This document shows, in pieces, positions 45,841 through 57,511 of a stretch of 64,000 bases of DNA. A program made the translations under genes and the position numbers. Every line of letters starts with the position of its first letter. Position 1 is the stretch's first letter. The notes under the pieces are model-generated. The model ran no database searches, had not been told where the DNA came from, and saw nothing but the letters and a program-made list of their open reading frames with translations. Location: the NCBI GenBank assembly GCA_000711775.1, contig ARYC01001996.1, positions 1 through 64,000 of the forward strand, in the 5' to 3' direction. Origin of the DNA: Oxytricha trifallax (lineage: Eukaryota; Ciliophora; Spirotrichea; Sporadotrichida; Oxytrichidae).

Positions 45841-46155
45841 TGCTAAACAGCTAAAACCGCAACTATACCCTATAAATTAAAGCACTTATAAACCTTCTTA
45901 AGGGGTTTTGGGCTTTTGATTGACTAAAAGTTAATTAACTACTATATGGAATTTTGGTGAATTATCAGAATAAGAGCAAAAGATTCCTTTAAAAATACAA
46001 TGTTTTCCAGTATAATTAAAAATTTAGTATTTATGAATTATAAAAAAAAACATTTCCATAAAAGATTTACATCAAGAAAATAATAAATGACGTAAATAAA
46101 CACTAAACAGATTATGACGACTCAAGAGTAAATTACATAGTAGAAGCGGTTCACA

Positions 46156-46660
46156 AATCTTGGGGGGGGGAAGTTCCCTGACAAGAGGGAAGTTTCCTGT
46201 CAAGTAAATATTTTTTATATATAATTTTTATTAGTTAAATATTAAATAATTTAATTAATAATTTTTTACTCTTTAAATGGCTAAAGGATAATTTAAACAT
46301 TTTTTAAGAATCAAATTGATAAATTGGAATTATTTTCAAATATCATTACTTGAGATATAGAACCATATTTTTATTATTATTCTTACTAAAAGTTTTGAAA
46401 AACTAATGCAAAATAAGATGAATATTAATGAAAATATTGTTCAACATGAAGTAGATCTTGTAATACTTTATGATTGATAGGTAAATTGTTGAATTAAAAA
46501 TATGTGAAAATCAAAGAAGGTGTTTATAGTGGTCAAAAATAATAATTCCATAAAGAAAAAATAAATTTAAAAAAATAATATTTTTCTTGACAGGAAACTT
46601 CCCTAAAATTTTTTTTTATCATAAACCTTGACAGGAAACTCCCCCCCCCCCCAAATTCTT
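46156..46660. repeat. Foldback element with poly-G/poly-C tips
   Basis: Left tip: nine G (46162-46170) then AAGTTCCCTGACAAGAGGGA and AGTTTCCTGTCAAG. Right tip: CTTGACAGGAAACTTCCCT, CTTGACAGGAAACT, then twelve C (46641-46652). The motif CTTGACAGGAAACT occurs twice near the right tip and twice, once imperfectly, near the left tip. The middle is AT-rich without a gene. Confidence 0.8.
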
Positions 46661-46674
46661 AATAGTATATTAAA

Positions 46675-46850
46675 AGAGTTGAAACAACTTGGGCAGTCTC
46701 ATTAAGAGACATGTAGACAGAATTTAGAAGACTCTTTATAATTTTTTCTTGGAAAACAATTGCACTAAGGGAAGAAATCAGGATAAAGATTTACTACTTA
46801 AGAGAATTTTAGTCTTAACTCTTAGCGTTTGCTACAAATTTAGGTTGAGT
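46675..46850 (+). CDS. RNF213-like MDS: AAA3 C-terminal part
   Basis: Plus frame VETTWAVSLRDMQTEFRRLF, IIFSWKTIALREEIRIKIYY, resembling RNF213 SVVSQRDIQRVF.FYEWL. It starts just after the foldback element with G/C tips. The minus strand is also open here, but the RNF213 resemblance decides for plus. Confidence 0.65.
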
Positions 46851-46959
46851 AGGAATAGTTTAAGAAGCGAGTATGAAGAATAGGGTATGTATAGTTAATT
46901 TCAAGTTTTTATATTTAGCATGATTGATAGGAAATTAATAAATAAAATACGTTTTACAT

Positions 46960-47185
46960 GAAGGAGTTAACATTTTAATATAGAAAATTTGAAATAATAA
47001 GGCATTTTGAGAGGTCTTAGGAGTTGTCAGTTCTTTCATGAATTCTGCTAGTATTTCAACTTGCAAAATTAGAATTTCATTGAGTTGACTATGAATAAAA
47101 ATATATAAAATTCCCTGCATAGAACCCTCTTTTGCCCAATTTATGGAGTAAAGCTTTTAGGGATTTAAATGAAAAATGCTTATTC
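46960..47185. CDS. Coding block of unsettled strand
   Basis: Plus frame: RGLRSCQFFHEFCQYFNLQN, FIELTMNKNIQNSLHRTLFC. Minus frame: NEILILQVEILAEFMKELTT, PKTSQNALLFQIFYIKML. Both are protein-like. If plus, it belongs to the RNF213-like gene; if minus, it is another nested or inverted piece. Confidence 0.35.
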
Positions 47186-47199
47186 TTTAAAATAGATAT

Positions 47200-47335
47200 A
47201 TGACTTATGGGTAACAAAGACAAGTGATATCTAACGACATCTAGTTAAGAGTACTTAAGCTGCCAAAAGCGAAATAATAGGGATTTCATACTCAACAGAA
47301 ATGGGACTAAATAAGGGCATTTTATCACATCTTTA
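47200..47335 (+). CDS. RNF213-like candidate MDS
   Basis: Plus frame TSDIQRHLVKSTQAAKSEII, GISYSTEMGLNKGILSHL. It sits where RNF213 has R.LLVSLGVVYYMRL; the resemblance is general. Confidence 0.5.
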
Positions 47336-48077
47336 ATAATAAATTTTTTCTGTTTTGAAGATTCTTTGCAACATCCCGATTAAATAAAAACAATGAAAGA
47401 AATGTGATTTTAGAATTTTTTAAAAACTATTATTAGTCGATCTAAACTGAATTAAGTCGAAATTTTTGATTTAAATTTGTATAAATTGAGATATATTTTT
47501 AAAAAATCGAGTAAAATAATTAAAGCAAACAATAAAAAAATATTTAGCTGCTAATAATTATAATTAAAACCCCTTACAATAGATAATTCAAATTGGTAGA
47601 AATCAGAATTATTGTATTTAAAAAAAATAAGACATGAAAGGGGTATAAACTCCTAGTCAAATCCAATTTTTCATTTTTCTCATTAATTTAATAATAGCAG
47701 AAAGAAAATTGTAAATTTAAATAAAAAAATCATGTTTTAATTTAAAATTAAGCTTTAAGATTTTATGTGCTAATTAAGGTAGTAATTAATATAGAAGGTT
47801 TATTTTAAAATATTAAGCAATTAGTTTTGTATTTTTATAATGATTTTTCAAAAAGATAATTTTTTTAGATTATTGAAATACTTTATAATGTTATCTATAT
47901 TAATTTTTTTTAAAAAATAAATATATTATTTTTACTAATATGTTTTGCGTATTAATTATTTTTTAAAAATAAAATTTAATCATTATTTGAATTTTTAAAA
48001 TATAGTTTTTTAAATATTTTTAAGTAAAATTCAAATGAAAAGTTAATTGGAAAAAAATAATATTTATCATAACTTTC

Positions 48078-48347
48078 CCTAAAACCCCATAGTTAAATTA
48101 AGACACGAAAATTGAAGTGAAGATCAATTAAATTATAAATTAATCATTATTGCAGTTAATTTAATATAAATAGGCTAAAATCAAATTTACACACCAAATT
48201 GGAATATTTTAAAAAGGCAATTATATTAATAGAGGTAATAATTTTTATAATCAAAACTAGAATTATCATTTTATGCAAATAATATTTAATTTAAATGTTT
48301 TTAACTCCAATTTTCGTGACTTAATTTATCTATAGGGGTTTTAAAAG
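48078..48347. mobile_element. Foldback element family 2, copy 2
   Basis: Inverted ends CCCTAAAACCCCATAGTTAA and TTATCTATAGGGGTTTTAAA, with GGCTAAAATCAAATTTACAC in the middle, which is the reverse complement of a stretch in the copy at 22.78 kb. More diverged arms than that copy. Confidence 0.65.
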
Positions 48348-48844
48348 ACTTTAGCAAGTATTGGAAAAATATTTTTAAAAACGGAATCTATTAGAGAAGT
48401 TGTTTAAGTAAATATAAATACATAAATATTTAATCTTACATTGTTAAATACTTTAGTACTGTTTTCCTAAATTAAGATAATTATTAGAATATTGATTTAT
48501 CAAAATTGTTAAGATATTTCAATCAAAATTTTTGACTTAAATAAAATAAAGCATGAAGATGGGAACCTGGTTTGAAGTTCAATGGGATTATACAAATAAT
48601 TAAAGTTTATAAGTAATTTAATTTAATAAGTAAATATAATGCAGATGTAAAATTATAGTAAAAAATTAGGCTGTAATTAGGTAGTCTCAAAATAAATTTA
48701 AATACTAGGTCTGATTCATTTGATGTTAATAAAATAATTCAGAATATTTTAGTTCATAAGGACTGCTGATTTATTCTTTTTATGATTATATTAATTTATT
48801 TGAACTTCTAATATACACAAATATCTTAACCATTAAATAAAAAG

Positions 48845-49500
48845 ATTAATGCAAGGAAGGGTACCTATAATATCTGGGGCATTTTGATTAAGCTTTATAC
48901 TACATTATGCTTGTTGAGGGTAGGCAAGGAAGGGCGTTTCTCGTTTACAGCAAAAAGGGATAGTAGTTATGAGGTTCAACCTGCCAAGCGCCTTCACTCT
49001 TCGAGTGAGCTATGTTTTTAGGAATTCCCTTTATTAAATGAGCTATTTGGTTTGACCTCAATTTCCTTGGTAAAAGGTAGCAGGATTAAAGTTGTTTTCA
49101 GCCTTCAATGGTGAGATGATGAGAATCATACAGGCCAACGATAAGGATCCACCTCCCACACCTGTTTAGGGTGCTGAATATACCAAACTGAAAGGATAGG
49201 GATATATGATGAGCATTAATAGGAATAGTAAGCTTTTTAACAATTCCCATCACAAAGTGTGCCTCATTGAGACTCTTTTAGATATCCTGACCCATCTGTT
49301 GGGCTCATAGTCATTTAGCTTTATTATGGTTAGTGGAGGAAGTGAAGAGGTAGTAAGATCATTTTTTAAAAGTATTTTTGACTTGAAGATTGCCATCTCA
49401 ACTCACTCAGATATGTCTGCTTCATGACTAAGGTTGATAGTATGATTTTAGTTTTAAACAGTGATTTGTAAATTTAATATAAGATTACTCATATACTACA
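48845..49500 (-). repeat. SINE-like repeat family 1, minus-strand copy
   Basis: Read on the minus strand: ATCAACCTTAGTCATGAAGC, CAATGAGGCACACTTTGTGA, GGGAATTGTTAAAAAGCTTA, matching the 33.49-kb copy in order. Beyond that, about 350 bp of GC-richer DNA continues without a counterpart in the other copies. No long frame. Confidence 0.6.
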
Positions 49501-50960
49501 ACTAAAAATATCATTTAAAAATAGAATCAATTTTTATTAAATATAATTAAGATTATTCACAAAAAAGCCAAAAGCGTAAATTAAAATTTCTATAATTTCA
49601 GGATTAGCCATTTTTCACAAACTTAAAATAATTTAGCAATATTATTTATTAAATTTTATGATTTAAAATTATTTAGAAGTAAATTGAAATATTAATTTGC
49701 TTTTATTTATTATAAAAATGACATATAAAATCATTATAAAAAAGGTTTATTTATAAAATTAATTTACCATAAATTTATTATAATGTTTACAATACTTAAT
49801 GGAAGAATCATTACCTAGAAAATATTATTTATTAATTTTGTTTAATATTTTTTGTTAAACTATAAATGAAATTAGTAAAAGTGTGATCAAAAATTTTGAA
49901 AGTATAGAAATAAATATATATTATTATTATTTTGATAATTTATTCCAAGGAAAATATCGGCTAAATTCATTATATAATATAGTATATGACTTTTTACTTA
50001 TTACTTAAAGTCAAGTTATCACATTAGAGAATAGAAATTAATATCAAGAGTAAATAAAATTATGAAAAAAAATTAAAATGATTGATAATTATATAAAATC
50101 GAATGAAAAAATTTACACTATTTTTATAAGGATGCCTTTCTTAATTGCACAAGCGGCCATATTTTATTAAAAAACTGCATAATATTTTAAAATCCGATTT
50201 TACAAAGTTATAAACTTTAATCTGGCTTAAAAAATTATAAGTAACTATATCAGAAATTCATAATAGTTAAAAAATAATGATTAGCGAATTTGATTAAATT
50301 TTTCTTTTAGAAATATGATTTAGTATAAATGACAATGTTTTTATTATCATTATACAAAATGATCTAAATTTTTATGATTATTTTAGGAATAAGATAATTA
50401 AATTTTGAATACTCATTTATTTTAAAAGAATCAAATAATTGCATAAAATAAGCAATCAAATATTTTAAAGAAAATGCTTCAGAAAAAAATATCATTGATT
50501 TATAAATTGAATCATAATATAATTTAATTTTGTTTGATAAACTTCTTTATTTTTAATTTGTAATTTATAGAATCATTATTTATAGGTATGTTGTTTAAAT
50601 GTGATAGCTATATTTAAAACTGAAAAATATGCTTTAATAATATAATTTATTCAATTAAAGTTAATTTTGAAATAATTGAAAACATATTATGATTATGAAA
50701 ATTAAATTTGTTTTAAAAAAAAATATTAATTTTGAATTATTAAAATGCTAATTTTAATATAGAATAAGGAAAAATATGTTTTTCACTTAAATTTAATTTA
50801 GTAATTATCTTTAAATATATTATACAATTCATAAAATATTCTCAAATAAATTTGTTTTGCTTAAATTAAGAAATTTAATTTACAAATTTTGTAATTTGAT
50901 AATGCTTTATTTTATAGTTATTAAAAATACTTTTAAAAAAAAATATAAAGTATTAGTATA
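49500..50960. other. AT-rich IES DNA
   Basis: About 85 percent A+T. No coding block, shared repeat or palindrome seen. Confidence 0.4.
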
Positions 50961-51070
50961 ATTCGATCCATAATTATTTTGTTTATATTGATGAGATGGA
51001 AATTCCAATTGGTATTGGCAAAAATGACTCACTAAAAGAAAATGTATTTTCAATAGTCATAATAATAAAA
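50960..51070 (+). CDS. RNF213-like MDS: entry to AAA4
   Basis: Frame YNSIHNYFVYIDEMEIPIGI, GKNDSLKENVFSIVI, matching RNF213 EYFIDHVEIPPGIAKT.ALKENLFTTIV just before the AAA4 P-loop. Confidence 0.9.
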
Positions 51071-51839
51071 CTATTGTATTTTTTAAAAAGTATTAATAGA
51101 ATGAGATTATAGATTTAATCTATGATTATATTAAATAAAATAATAAAATTCAAAATTATATAGAAAAGAATTAACTTTAAAAGTTTCTTATGAATAAAGG
51201 ATATTTTAAAGTACAAATTATCTCCATTTTATTTATGATAAGATATTATATTCCATAACTTTAATGTAGATATTAGCATAATTATTATTTTTTAATAGCA
51301 TTTATGTTTAAAAATCAAATGAACTTTTAAAAATTTTATTATAAACTCTGATACTATATTTATTGAATTTATATGTAATATACTGAAAAATAATATTTAT
51401 TTATACAAAATGAAATAAAATTAATTGTGTTTATTCAAGGAAAATTTTTAATTATAAAAAATCAACTAAATATTTTTTTAAAAATGTATGTTTAAGAGAT
51501 TTGATAGTTTATTTTTTAATAAAAATAATTAATACTAAAAGTATACATTATAATTAGATAATTTTTTTATGCTTTTTTTAATTGAGTTTTAAATAAAATT
51601 GATTGATAAAAAATTTGAAATTTTGCTATATTATTGTTACAATAGTAGTAGTTGTAAAATATTTTAGGTAAATATTATTGTCACAATAATAATAATAATA
51701 ATCATAGTTTTTTTTAATGGAAATTAAAATTATCTAACATGATATTCGTCTTCGATGCATCCTTACAAATTAATTTTCAAGAGTTTTTATTTAACTTTAC
51801 CTAAGCTGTTTATTGAGTGTAAATAGCTTTTTAGTTTGA

Positions 51840-51912
51840 ATGATTCTCAATAAAATCCCTCTATTTATTACAGGTAAACCTGGAAGTTCAAAGACATTTA
51901 TTAAAAGTTTAA
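51840..51912 (+). CDS. RNF213-like MDS: AAA4 Walker A
   Basis: Frame NKIPLFITGKPGSSKTFIKS. GKPGSSK(S/T) is the unusual P-loop specific to RNF213 AAA4 and is kept exactly (51873-51896). Ends at the candidate pointer TTTAA (51908-51912). Confidence 0.93.
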
Positions 51913-52020
51913 TTATTTTTAGTATATTTAATACTAATAAATATATTCATGCATCATTTCCTATGTAAATTTATTGAATTAAAAATACCTATTTCTTTAA
52001 AATAATAATATTAAGAATTA
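51908..52020 (+). other. 113-bp IES with candidate pointer TTTAA
   Basis: TTTAA at 51908-51912 recurs at 52021-52025 in the same codon phase. Removal gives SKTFIKSLKLAMNLVLKTMK. Because the repeat is short and AT-only it could be chance; the frame agreement is the main support. Confidence 0.6.
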
Positions 52021-52130
52021 TTTAAAATTGGCAATGAACTTAGTTTTAAAAACTATGAAGGGATAAGGCTCAAATAAAGATTTTTATAGAAAATTACCTT
52101 CAGTAATTCATAAAACATAAATTATTCATT
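52021..52130 (+). CDS. RNF213-like MDS: AAA4 after Walker A
   Basis: Frame LAMNLVLKTMKGQGSNKDFY then RKLPSVIH, matching RNF213 AKTVV.DAMQGQAA.SDLFR.L..VH. Confidence 0.88.
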
Positions 52131-52234
52131 AATTAATAAAAGATTTTATAAAAAATACATGGTTGCTTTTCAATTAAAATATAGTGAGAATTTAAACAAA
52201 TATAATATACTAAGCTATTGTTTTAAGTTAATTT

Positions 52235-52420
52235 GCTTTTAAATGCCTTTCTTTTATTAAGGATCTATTCAATCTACTTCAATGGGGATTGATAAAGTGT
52301 TTGATAGAGCATTCAAAGCTAGTGAGGCTCAATAAAAAAGATATAAAGAGGAATTTAAACATTAAATTCAAGAAGATGCTTAGAGTAACCCTAATTTAAA
52401 TAAATTTACATAATGTAATT
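52235..52420 (+). CDS. RNF213-like MDS: AAA4 sensor region before Walker B
   Basis: Frame FYQGSIQSTSMGIDKVFDRA, FKASEAQQKRYKEEFKHQIQ, matching RNF213 FQCSPHSTP.GI...F..CA.F. The stretch QQKRYKEEFKHQ extends the human sequence. Confidence 0.85.
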
Positions 52421-52424
52421 AGTA

Positions 52425-54220
52425 AATTTAATAATATTCTGTGAAATTAAATAGATGAAATTTATAATTTCAAATATTCTTTATTGTAGGATTTTAATAA
52501 TGATTTAATAATTTTTAATAATTTAAAAATAATAATAAATAATAGATTTGATTGGTAATTAAAACTAAGCCAAAATAAATATTATATTTTTTAAAAAAAC
52601 AATATAAATAATTATTGTTAAAGGAATTAAAATATAAAATTTACAGATTTTTAAGTAAATTAATTAATGATTAAGCCTAATTTATCTTATTATTGTAGGA
52701 ATACATTTGATTTGGGAAAATGAATTTAAATTAAATTAATTAAATATTAAAATCATGGCAGTTATCAAAACCAAAGTGACTTAAAATTCAAAAATAAATG
52801 GATTCTACGGTAGATCCCGCAATTTTAGCTGGACTTTATTATTGGCAATATTCCTGAATCATCCCAGGAAGCGAGATATTTTGATTTTGAGCTAACTATC
52901 AAAAATAGTATAATGGATTTTTCTCGCTTGGGCGATGAGATAAATTCATTATTAGCAATAACAAACACCGTCTCATTTTAATGCACTATCCAGAGAGTAT
53001 AATATTGTTAGGGTTTGGAGACATTTTCCAAAAACATAACTGAAGGTAATTAATAATTAATTAATTTTAATCTTAATTCATTTTCCCAAATCAAATGTAT
53101 TCCTACAATAATATTTGTGTTTTATCTCTTTTCATGAGACTAATCAATATTAGCAATATTATCACTATTATGAATCATATTTGTAATAAAATCTAACTTA
53201 GTTCAGATTTAAAGAAGCTTTACAAAGTATTAAAATATTGTTTGTATATACTCTGGATTGCTAAAATATGCTATATATTTTTTTGAAAATCCTATTTTAT
53301 TAATTTTATAGAAGCAATCATTTAGACATTATATAATAATTATATTTAATGTAGCATTATAATAGCTTTAACTTAGTTAATGAATTATAAAACTTAAATT
53401 ATTGTTGTCTATTTTAAATAATTAAACGATAATAAATAAATAAAATAATGCGACCTTTTTTATCTTAAGTTCTATAAAAATGATTATTTAATTTAAAAAA
53501 AGCACATAAAATTATAAGATTTCGACTTAATGCTGCTTCTTAATTTTAATTTATTTCGTAAAATTTAAATAAAAATTTTTAATAACTCGAAAAAATCATT
53601 CAATAAAACCAATTAATTAAATATTTTTAAATTTTCTTAACTGCAATAAAGTTAATTTAATTTCTAATTTGCACAAAACTTTTTGTTTTAATTGCATTAA
53701 TTTGAAAGCTCCTTAATAATATGAATGATATTATTTAAATTAATTATTTTTGTATTTTTAAGTAAACTTAAAACTTTTATTAAATGTCATTGTTGTCGTT
53801 ATCATTTCCATAATCCAAATTATTAAAAAATGTTTATTTTTATAAATGGTATTAATTATTAATCATTATTTTTTCTATAAAATTTTCTTTATATATTCCT
53901 TTTCTATAATTGAACCAGTTGAGGAAAAGTAATTAAAACTTAAGCTTATGATTTTTAGTCTCTAATTATGAGATATTATTAAAAAGTATAATAACTAATG
54001 TTTCTTTAAAAAAATACAAAAAACACTCAAAATAACTGTAGTCTTCGAAATGAGCTGAATAGTTTTGTATAAAATTAAATTTTTAATAAATATATATATG
54101 ATTTCTACCTTAAGATCAAATTAAAACTAATAAAAAAAAACCTTTTAAATATTCCTTCTAACTTTAAATTAACAGATATAAATAACTCTATTATATAGAA
54201 TTAAAATAACTAGTAGATTG
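52425..54220. other. IES DNA carrying MITE copy 6, otherwise AT-rich
   Basis: Apart from MITE copy 6 (52691-53111) nothing is recognised; composition is very AT-rich throughout. Confidence 0.5.
52691..53111. mobile_element. Palindromic MITE (copy 6), arms partly decayed
   Basis: Ends TATTGTAGGAATACATTTGA and TCAAATGTATTCCTACAATA are still perfect inverse partners, but the interior pairs poorly and the core is altered (TAGCTGGACTTTATTATTGG; TCATCCCAGGAAGCGAGATA). Interior replacement or older age. Confidence 0.8.
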
Positions 54221-54224
54221 TATA

Positions 54225-54289
54225 TTTTTTAATTTTATTGATTTTGGGTATTGACGAAATAGGTCTAGCAGAAATTTCACCTCATAATT
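54225..54289 (+). CDS. RNF213-like MDS: AAA4 Walker B
   Basis: Frame ILGIDEIGLAEISPHN, matching the RNF213 AAA4 Walker B VVLDEVGLAEDSP. Ends with the pointer ATAAT. Confidence 0.93.
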
Positions 54290-54411
54290 AAATCTTATAT
54301 TTTTATAAATTCTTACTCATAGTAGTAGTTTTTATTTATTCTTGTAAATATCCATATCTATAATTTATATGATGAACATTTAAAATAAAATGTTTATATT
54401 TTATTGCATTT
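54285..54411 (+). other. 127-bp IES with pointer ATAAT
   Basis: ATAAT at 54285-54289 and 54412-54416. Removing one copy with the interval joins CCT CAT AAT to CCA CTA AAA, giving ISPHNPLKVLHAYLE, against RNF213 DSPKMPLKTLHPLLE. The residue-level match across the joint is strong support. Confidence 0.88.
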
Positions 54412-54690
54412 ATAATCCACTAAAAGTTCTACATGCTTACCTCGAAATGTTTGACGTGGCATTCGTTGGTATCTCAAATTATTGTCTTGATGCTTCAAAA
54501 CAAAATAGAGGAATAACACTCCAAAAGCCTGAACCAGGAGATGATGATCTTATCCAAGCAGCCGTTTCTTTGTCAAGGGATATAAATGGAGAAAATGATG
54601 AAGTGCATATATAATTTAAGGATAATTACGTGCATAGGCTTGTCAGATTTTATTTGCATTCAAACCTCTTTTTTATCTCATTTATTAGAT
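54412..54690 (+). CDS. RNF213-like MDS: AAA4 sensor I region
   Basis: Frame NPLKVLHAYLEMFDVAFVGI, SNYCLDASKQNRGITLQKPE, PGDDDLIQAAVSLSRDINGE, FKDNYVHRLVRFYL. Matches RNF213 PLKTLHPLLE...VGFVGISNWALDPAKMNRGIFV....P.E.ELIE.A. The 3' edge is about 54680. Confidence 0.93.
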
Positions 54691-55864
54691 ATATATTAAA
54701 GTGTTTATCGCATATAGGCTAATATAATACTATCCAAGATTGTTTAAGTTACAAAATAAAATACAAATCAATTTATGTAAAACAACCAATAATATTATTT
54801 TTTATTTTTACTATTGGCCTTCATTATTCTATTTGATATTCATTTATCTTTAATTTTGTAACGTTTTATTAAGATTTTCAATAATTTTATAAAAATAAAA
54901 CAGCTTTTTTAAAGACTCGCTCATTTTATAAGCTGCAAAATTATTAATTTACAGTTTTTAAATGAGTTAGCACTAAACATCTTATCGTATTCTTTAAAAG
55001 TTAAAACTCCATTATTTGTTTATAATGTGTAAAAAGAATTCAACAATATAAAACTAATTTCATGCAATTTATAAGATTTTCATTCTTTTTTTTTATTTTT
55101 TAATTGTTTCCTTACTCTAAAATGTTTTTGAAGTATTTCCTATTTATTTAATATAAAATATATTATTTTTTCTATAAATCCTATTTATTTAAGTTAAAAT
55201 TTAATATTTTTTTAATAAAAACACAATTATTAATTTATAATTTTTTTAATTTAATAAATTACAATATGGTTTTTAACATTTAGTAAAATTTAAATTAAAA
55301 AGTTTTTATTTTTAAAAGATATTTATTTAACTAATAATAATTTTTATAATTATATAACTCTTAATAAATGATGATTATTAAAGTCTTTTTAAATATATTA
55401 CTTAAAACTAACATATTTTTTTAACTTTTTTCTTATTTCTTATATAATTAACTTTGATAATTTTGTATTAATTTGCATAATATTTTTTGCATTTATTACT
55501 ATCAAGAATAGAAAGTTTAAAACTTCCATGGTCTCAGAGATTTTTATTTAATTAATTTGTATTTTTAAAATAATTATTATGTACACTTTTAATTATATTC
55601 TTATTTTGAATTTTAATTATATTTATAACAAAATTAGATAGATTCATTTTATTGTTAAATAATTTTATTTTTATTTTGGAATAAATTTTAAAAAATAAAA
55701 TAAGTTATTCAATAATATATTATTAATTTTATAATAAATGAATAAAAAAATTATAATTAAGTTAAAAGAATATTTACTTTATTTTTAAATATGAAATAGT
55801 TGATAAATTTCTGATATATAATCAATGATTTTTATCAAATGATAAGCTAGATATGCTTTTAATT

Positions 55865-55985
55865 AAAAACTTCAGGTTAATCTTTAATGACCTTAATAAT
55901 AAATAGTGTTGCCAGAAATTTTGGAGGAAATAACTTAGAAAATGTTATGGAATATCTTTACAATCCATAATATATTATATAAATT
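55865..55985 (+). CDS. RNF213-like MDS: after AAA4
   Basis: Frame INSVARNFGGNNLENVMEYL, matching RNF213 AVLRNFSGKD...LDIFL. Confidence 0.85.
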
Positions 55986-56689
55986 TGTTATTTACTATAT
56001 TTTGTAGTTAGTTTTTTCTATACTTGTAATATAATAGAATTCATTAAAAATTTAAGAATAGTTAAAATACAAGACTTACATTATTTCTTATCTTATTTTT
56101 TAAATAAATCTTATATAATTAACGTTATTTAATTTTACATTTGTAATTATATCTATTTCTTAATAAAATCTTTGTATTTATATCAAAATGTTAAAACGCC
56201 GTTATTTTTAAAACGGATTAAACATTAAAATTTAGACAAATAATTTTGAATTTTTATACTTTCAAAGTAAATAGCCTTTTAAATAAAAGCTCATTGAATT
56301 TAAGTGTGAGTATAATAGTTTTAGAAATAGAAAAATGAAAATCTTAAAAATTCAAACATTTTAATAATGTAGTTTAATCAAATTAGTTATAATCTATATT
56401 TAGATTATTTAGTAGTAGTAGTAGTAAATAACTTGAGGTAAATTAAATATTTAGATTATTTAATTTTAATATATAAAACAACTTATTAAGTCAATAAATC
56501 TATTATTATAATTATTATTATAATATATTTCTATTTTTTTATTTTAATAAACTATATATTGTTTGTAAATTAATTTTCCAAATGTCTCTCCATATTTATA
56601 AATAATATTTCTTAATTTATGAAGTTCAATAATTTTATAGTTTAAAAGCTATTTTTTTGAATTTATCAAATATTTTATATAAATAAAGA

Positions 56690-56775
56690 AATTTATGAAT
56701 GAGTTTAGACTAGAAGCACCACAGAAATTATCCTAAGCAAAAGAATCATAAGTGTTATTGTTTTATTAAAAAAAA
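56690..56775 (+). CDS. RNF213-like MDS, short
   Basis: Frame MNEFRLEAPQKLSQAKESQV. It lies, as in RNF213, between the RNF.G segment and the LLV.TKN segment. Short, so moderate confidence. Confidence 0.55.
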
Positions 56776-57254
56776 GAAAAGATATTAAAAATATTTTCAT
56801 AAAATAAATTAAATAGAATATTTATTTAGTTTCTATATAAAAAAAGTATTCTTATCTTAGTTTAATTATAATAATAATACTTTATTGGCAATTATAATTT
56901 TTTGCCAATAAATTTTTCATTTAGAAAGAGTATTGTAAATTTTTTCATTAAAATAATAAGAAAAAATTAAAGATTATTTATGATATTAATAAAGAAAATG
57001 TAGTATCAATATTTCTATTTATTTTGAATGTATGGTATTACAACACTAAAAGAAATTTCGCAAAAGTGAGACAAAAAATACAATTATTAAATGTAACTTT
57101 CATAATATAAAATAAAGTATGATTAAAAGAATCAATTTTAAATATCTAAAAAGATCTAAGCTAATGTTTAAAATTTCTAATTTACAAATCTAAATAATTT
57201 TAATTTCACTTAGTGATATCATTTTTTGAATTTTATTATATTTATTTAATAATT

Positions 57255-57511
57255 GAAGAGAACATTTAAGATAATCGAGCAAGGAACTTAATGATAATTA
57301 GCGACCATTTGGAAATAATAAATGTCAGATTTATTGAGCAGGTTTGCCAAAAACTCGGAAGGCCTTACAAAATATTTTACGGAAGTGATTTTGAAAAGGA
57401 CAAGCAAGAACAGTCAATTCATAGAACTATCCAAGATATTATTGGGTGCATGGAAACTGGAACAATCTGCATATTAATGAATCTTGACAACATATATTAA
57501 GCTTTTTATGA
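57255..57511 (+). CDS. RNF213-like MDS: conserved METG.....NL..LY segment
   Basis: Frame ARNLMIISDHLEIINVRFIE, KIFYGSDFEKDKQEQSIHRT, IGCMETGTICILMNLDNIYQ, AFY. Matches RNF213 SRYLLVLTKN...LQIL, IIFGSGFPKDQEYTQLCRNI and KICMETG..VLLNLQNLYESLYDALNQYY. Ends with the 13-bp pointer AAGCTTTTTATGA. Confidence 0.95.

Larger units (their letters stand above)
42041..45918. mobile_element. TBE transposon copy C, complete but decayed (3878 bp)
   Basis: Left end CAAAACCCC at 42041 (only nine telomeric bases), right end GGGGTTTTGGGCTTTTG at 45902-45918. ATT flanks both sides (42038-42040 and 45919-45921), fitting an ANT target duplication. Orientation is reversed relative to copy B: kinase gene (-), 22-kDa gene (+), transposase (-). 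Subterminal sequence matches copies A and E. It lies between the AAA3 and AAA4 MDSs of the RNF213-like gene. Confidence 0.93.

Noticed and set aside
51690-51710. AAT and, at 56405, TAG trinucleotide runs as satellite or regulatory arrays
   Set aside because: Only six or so units in AT-rich DNA; expected by chance slippage.
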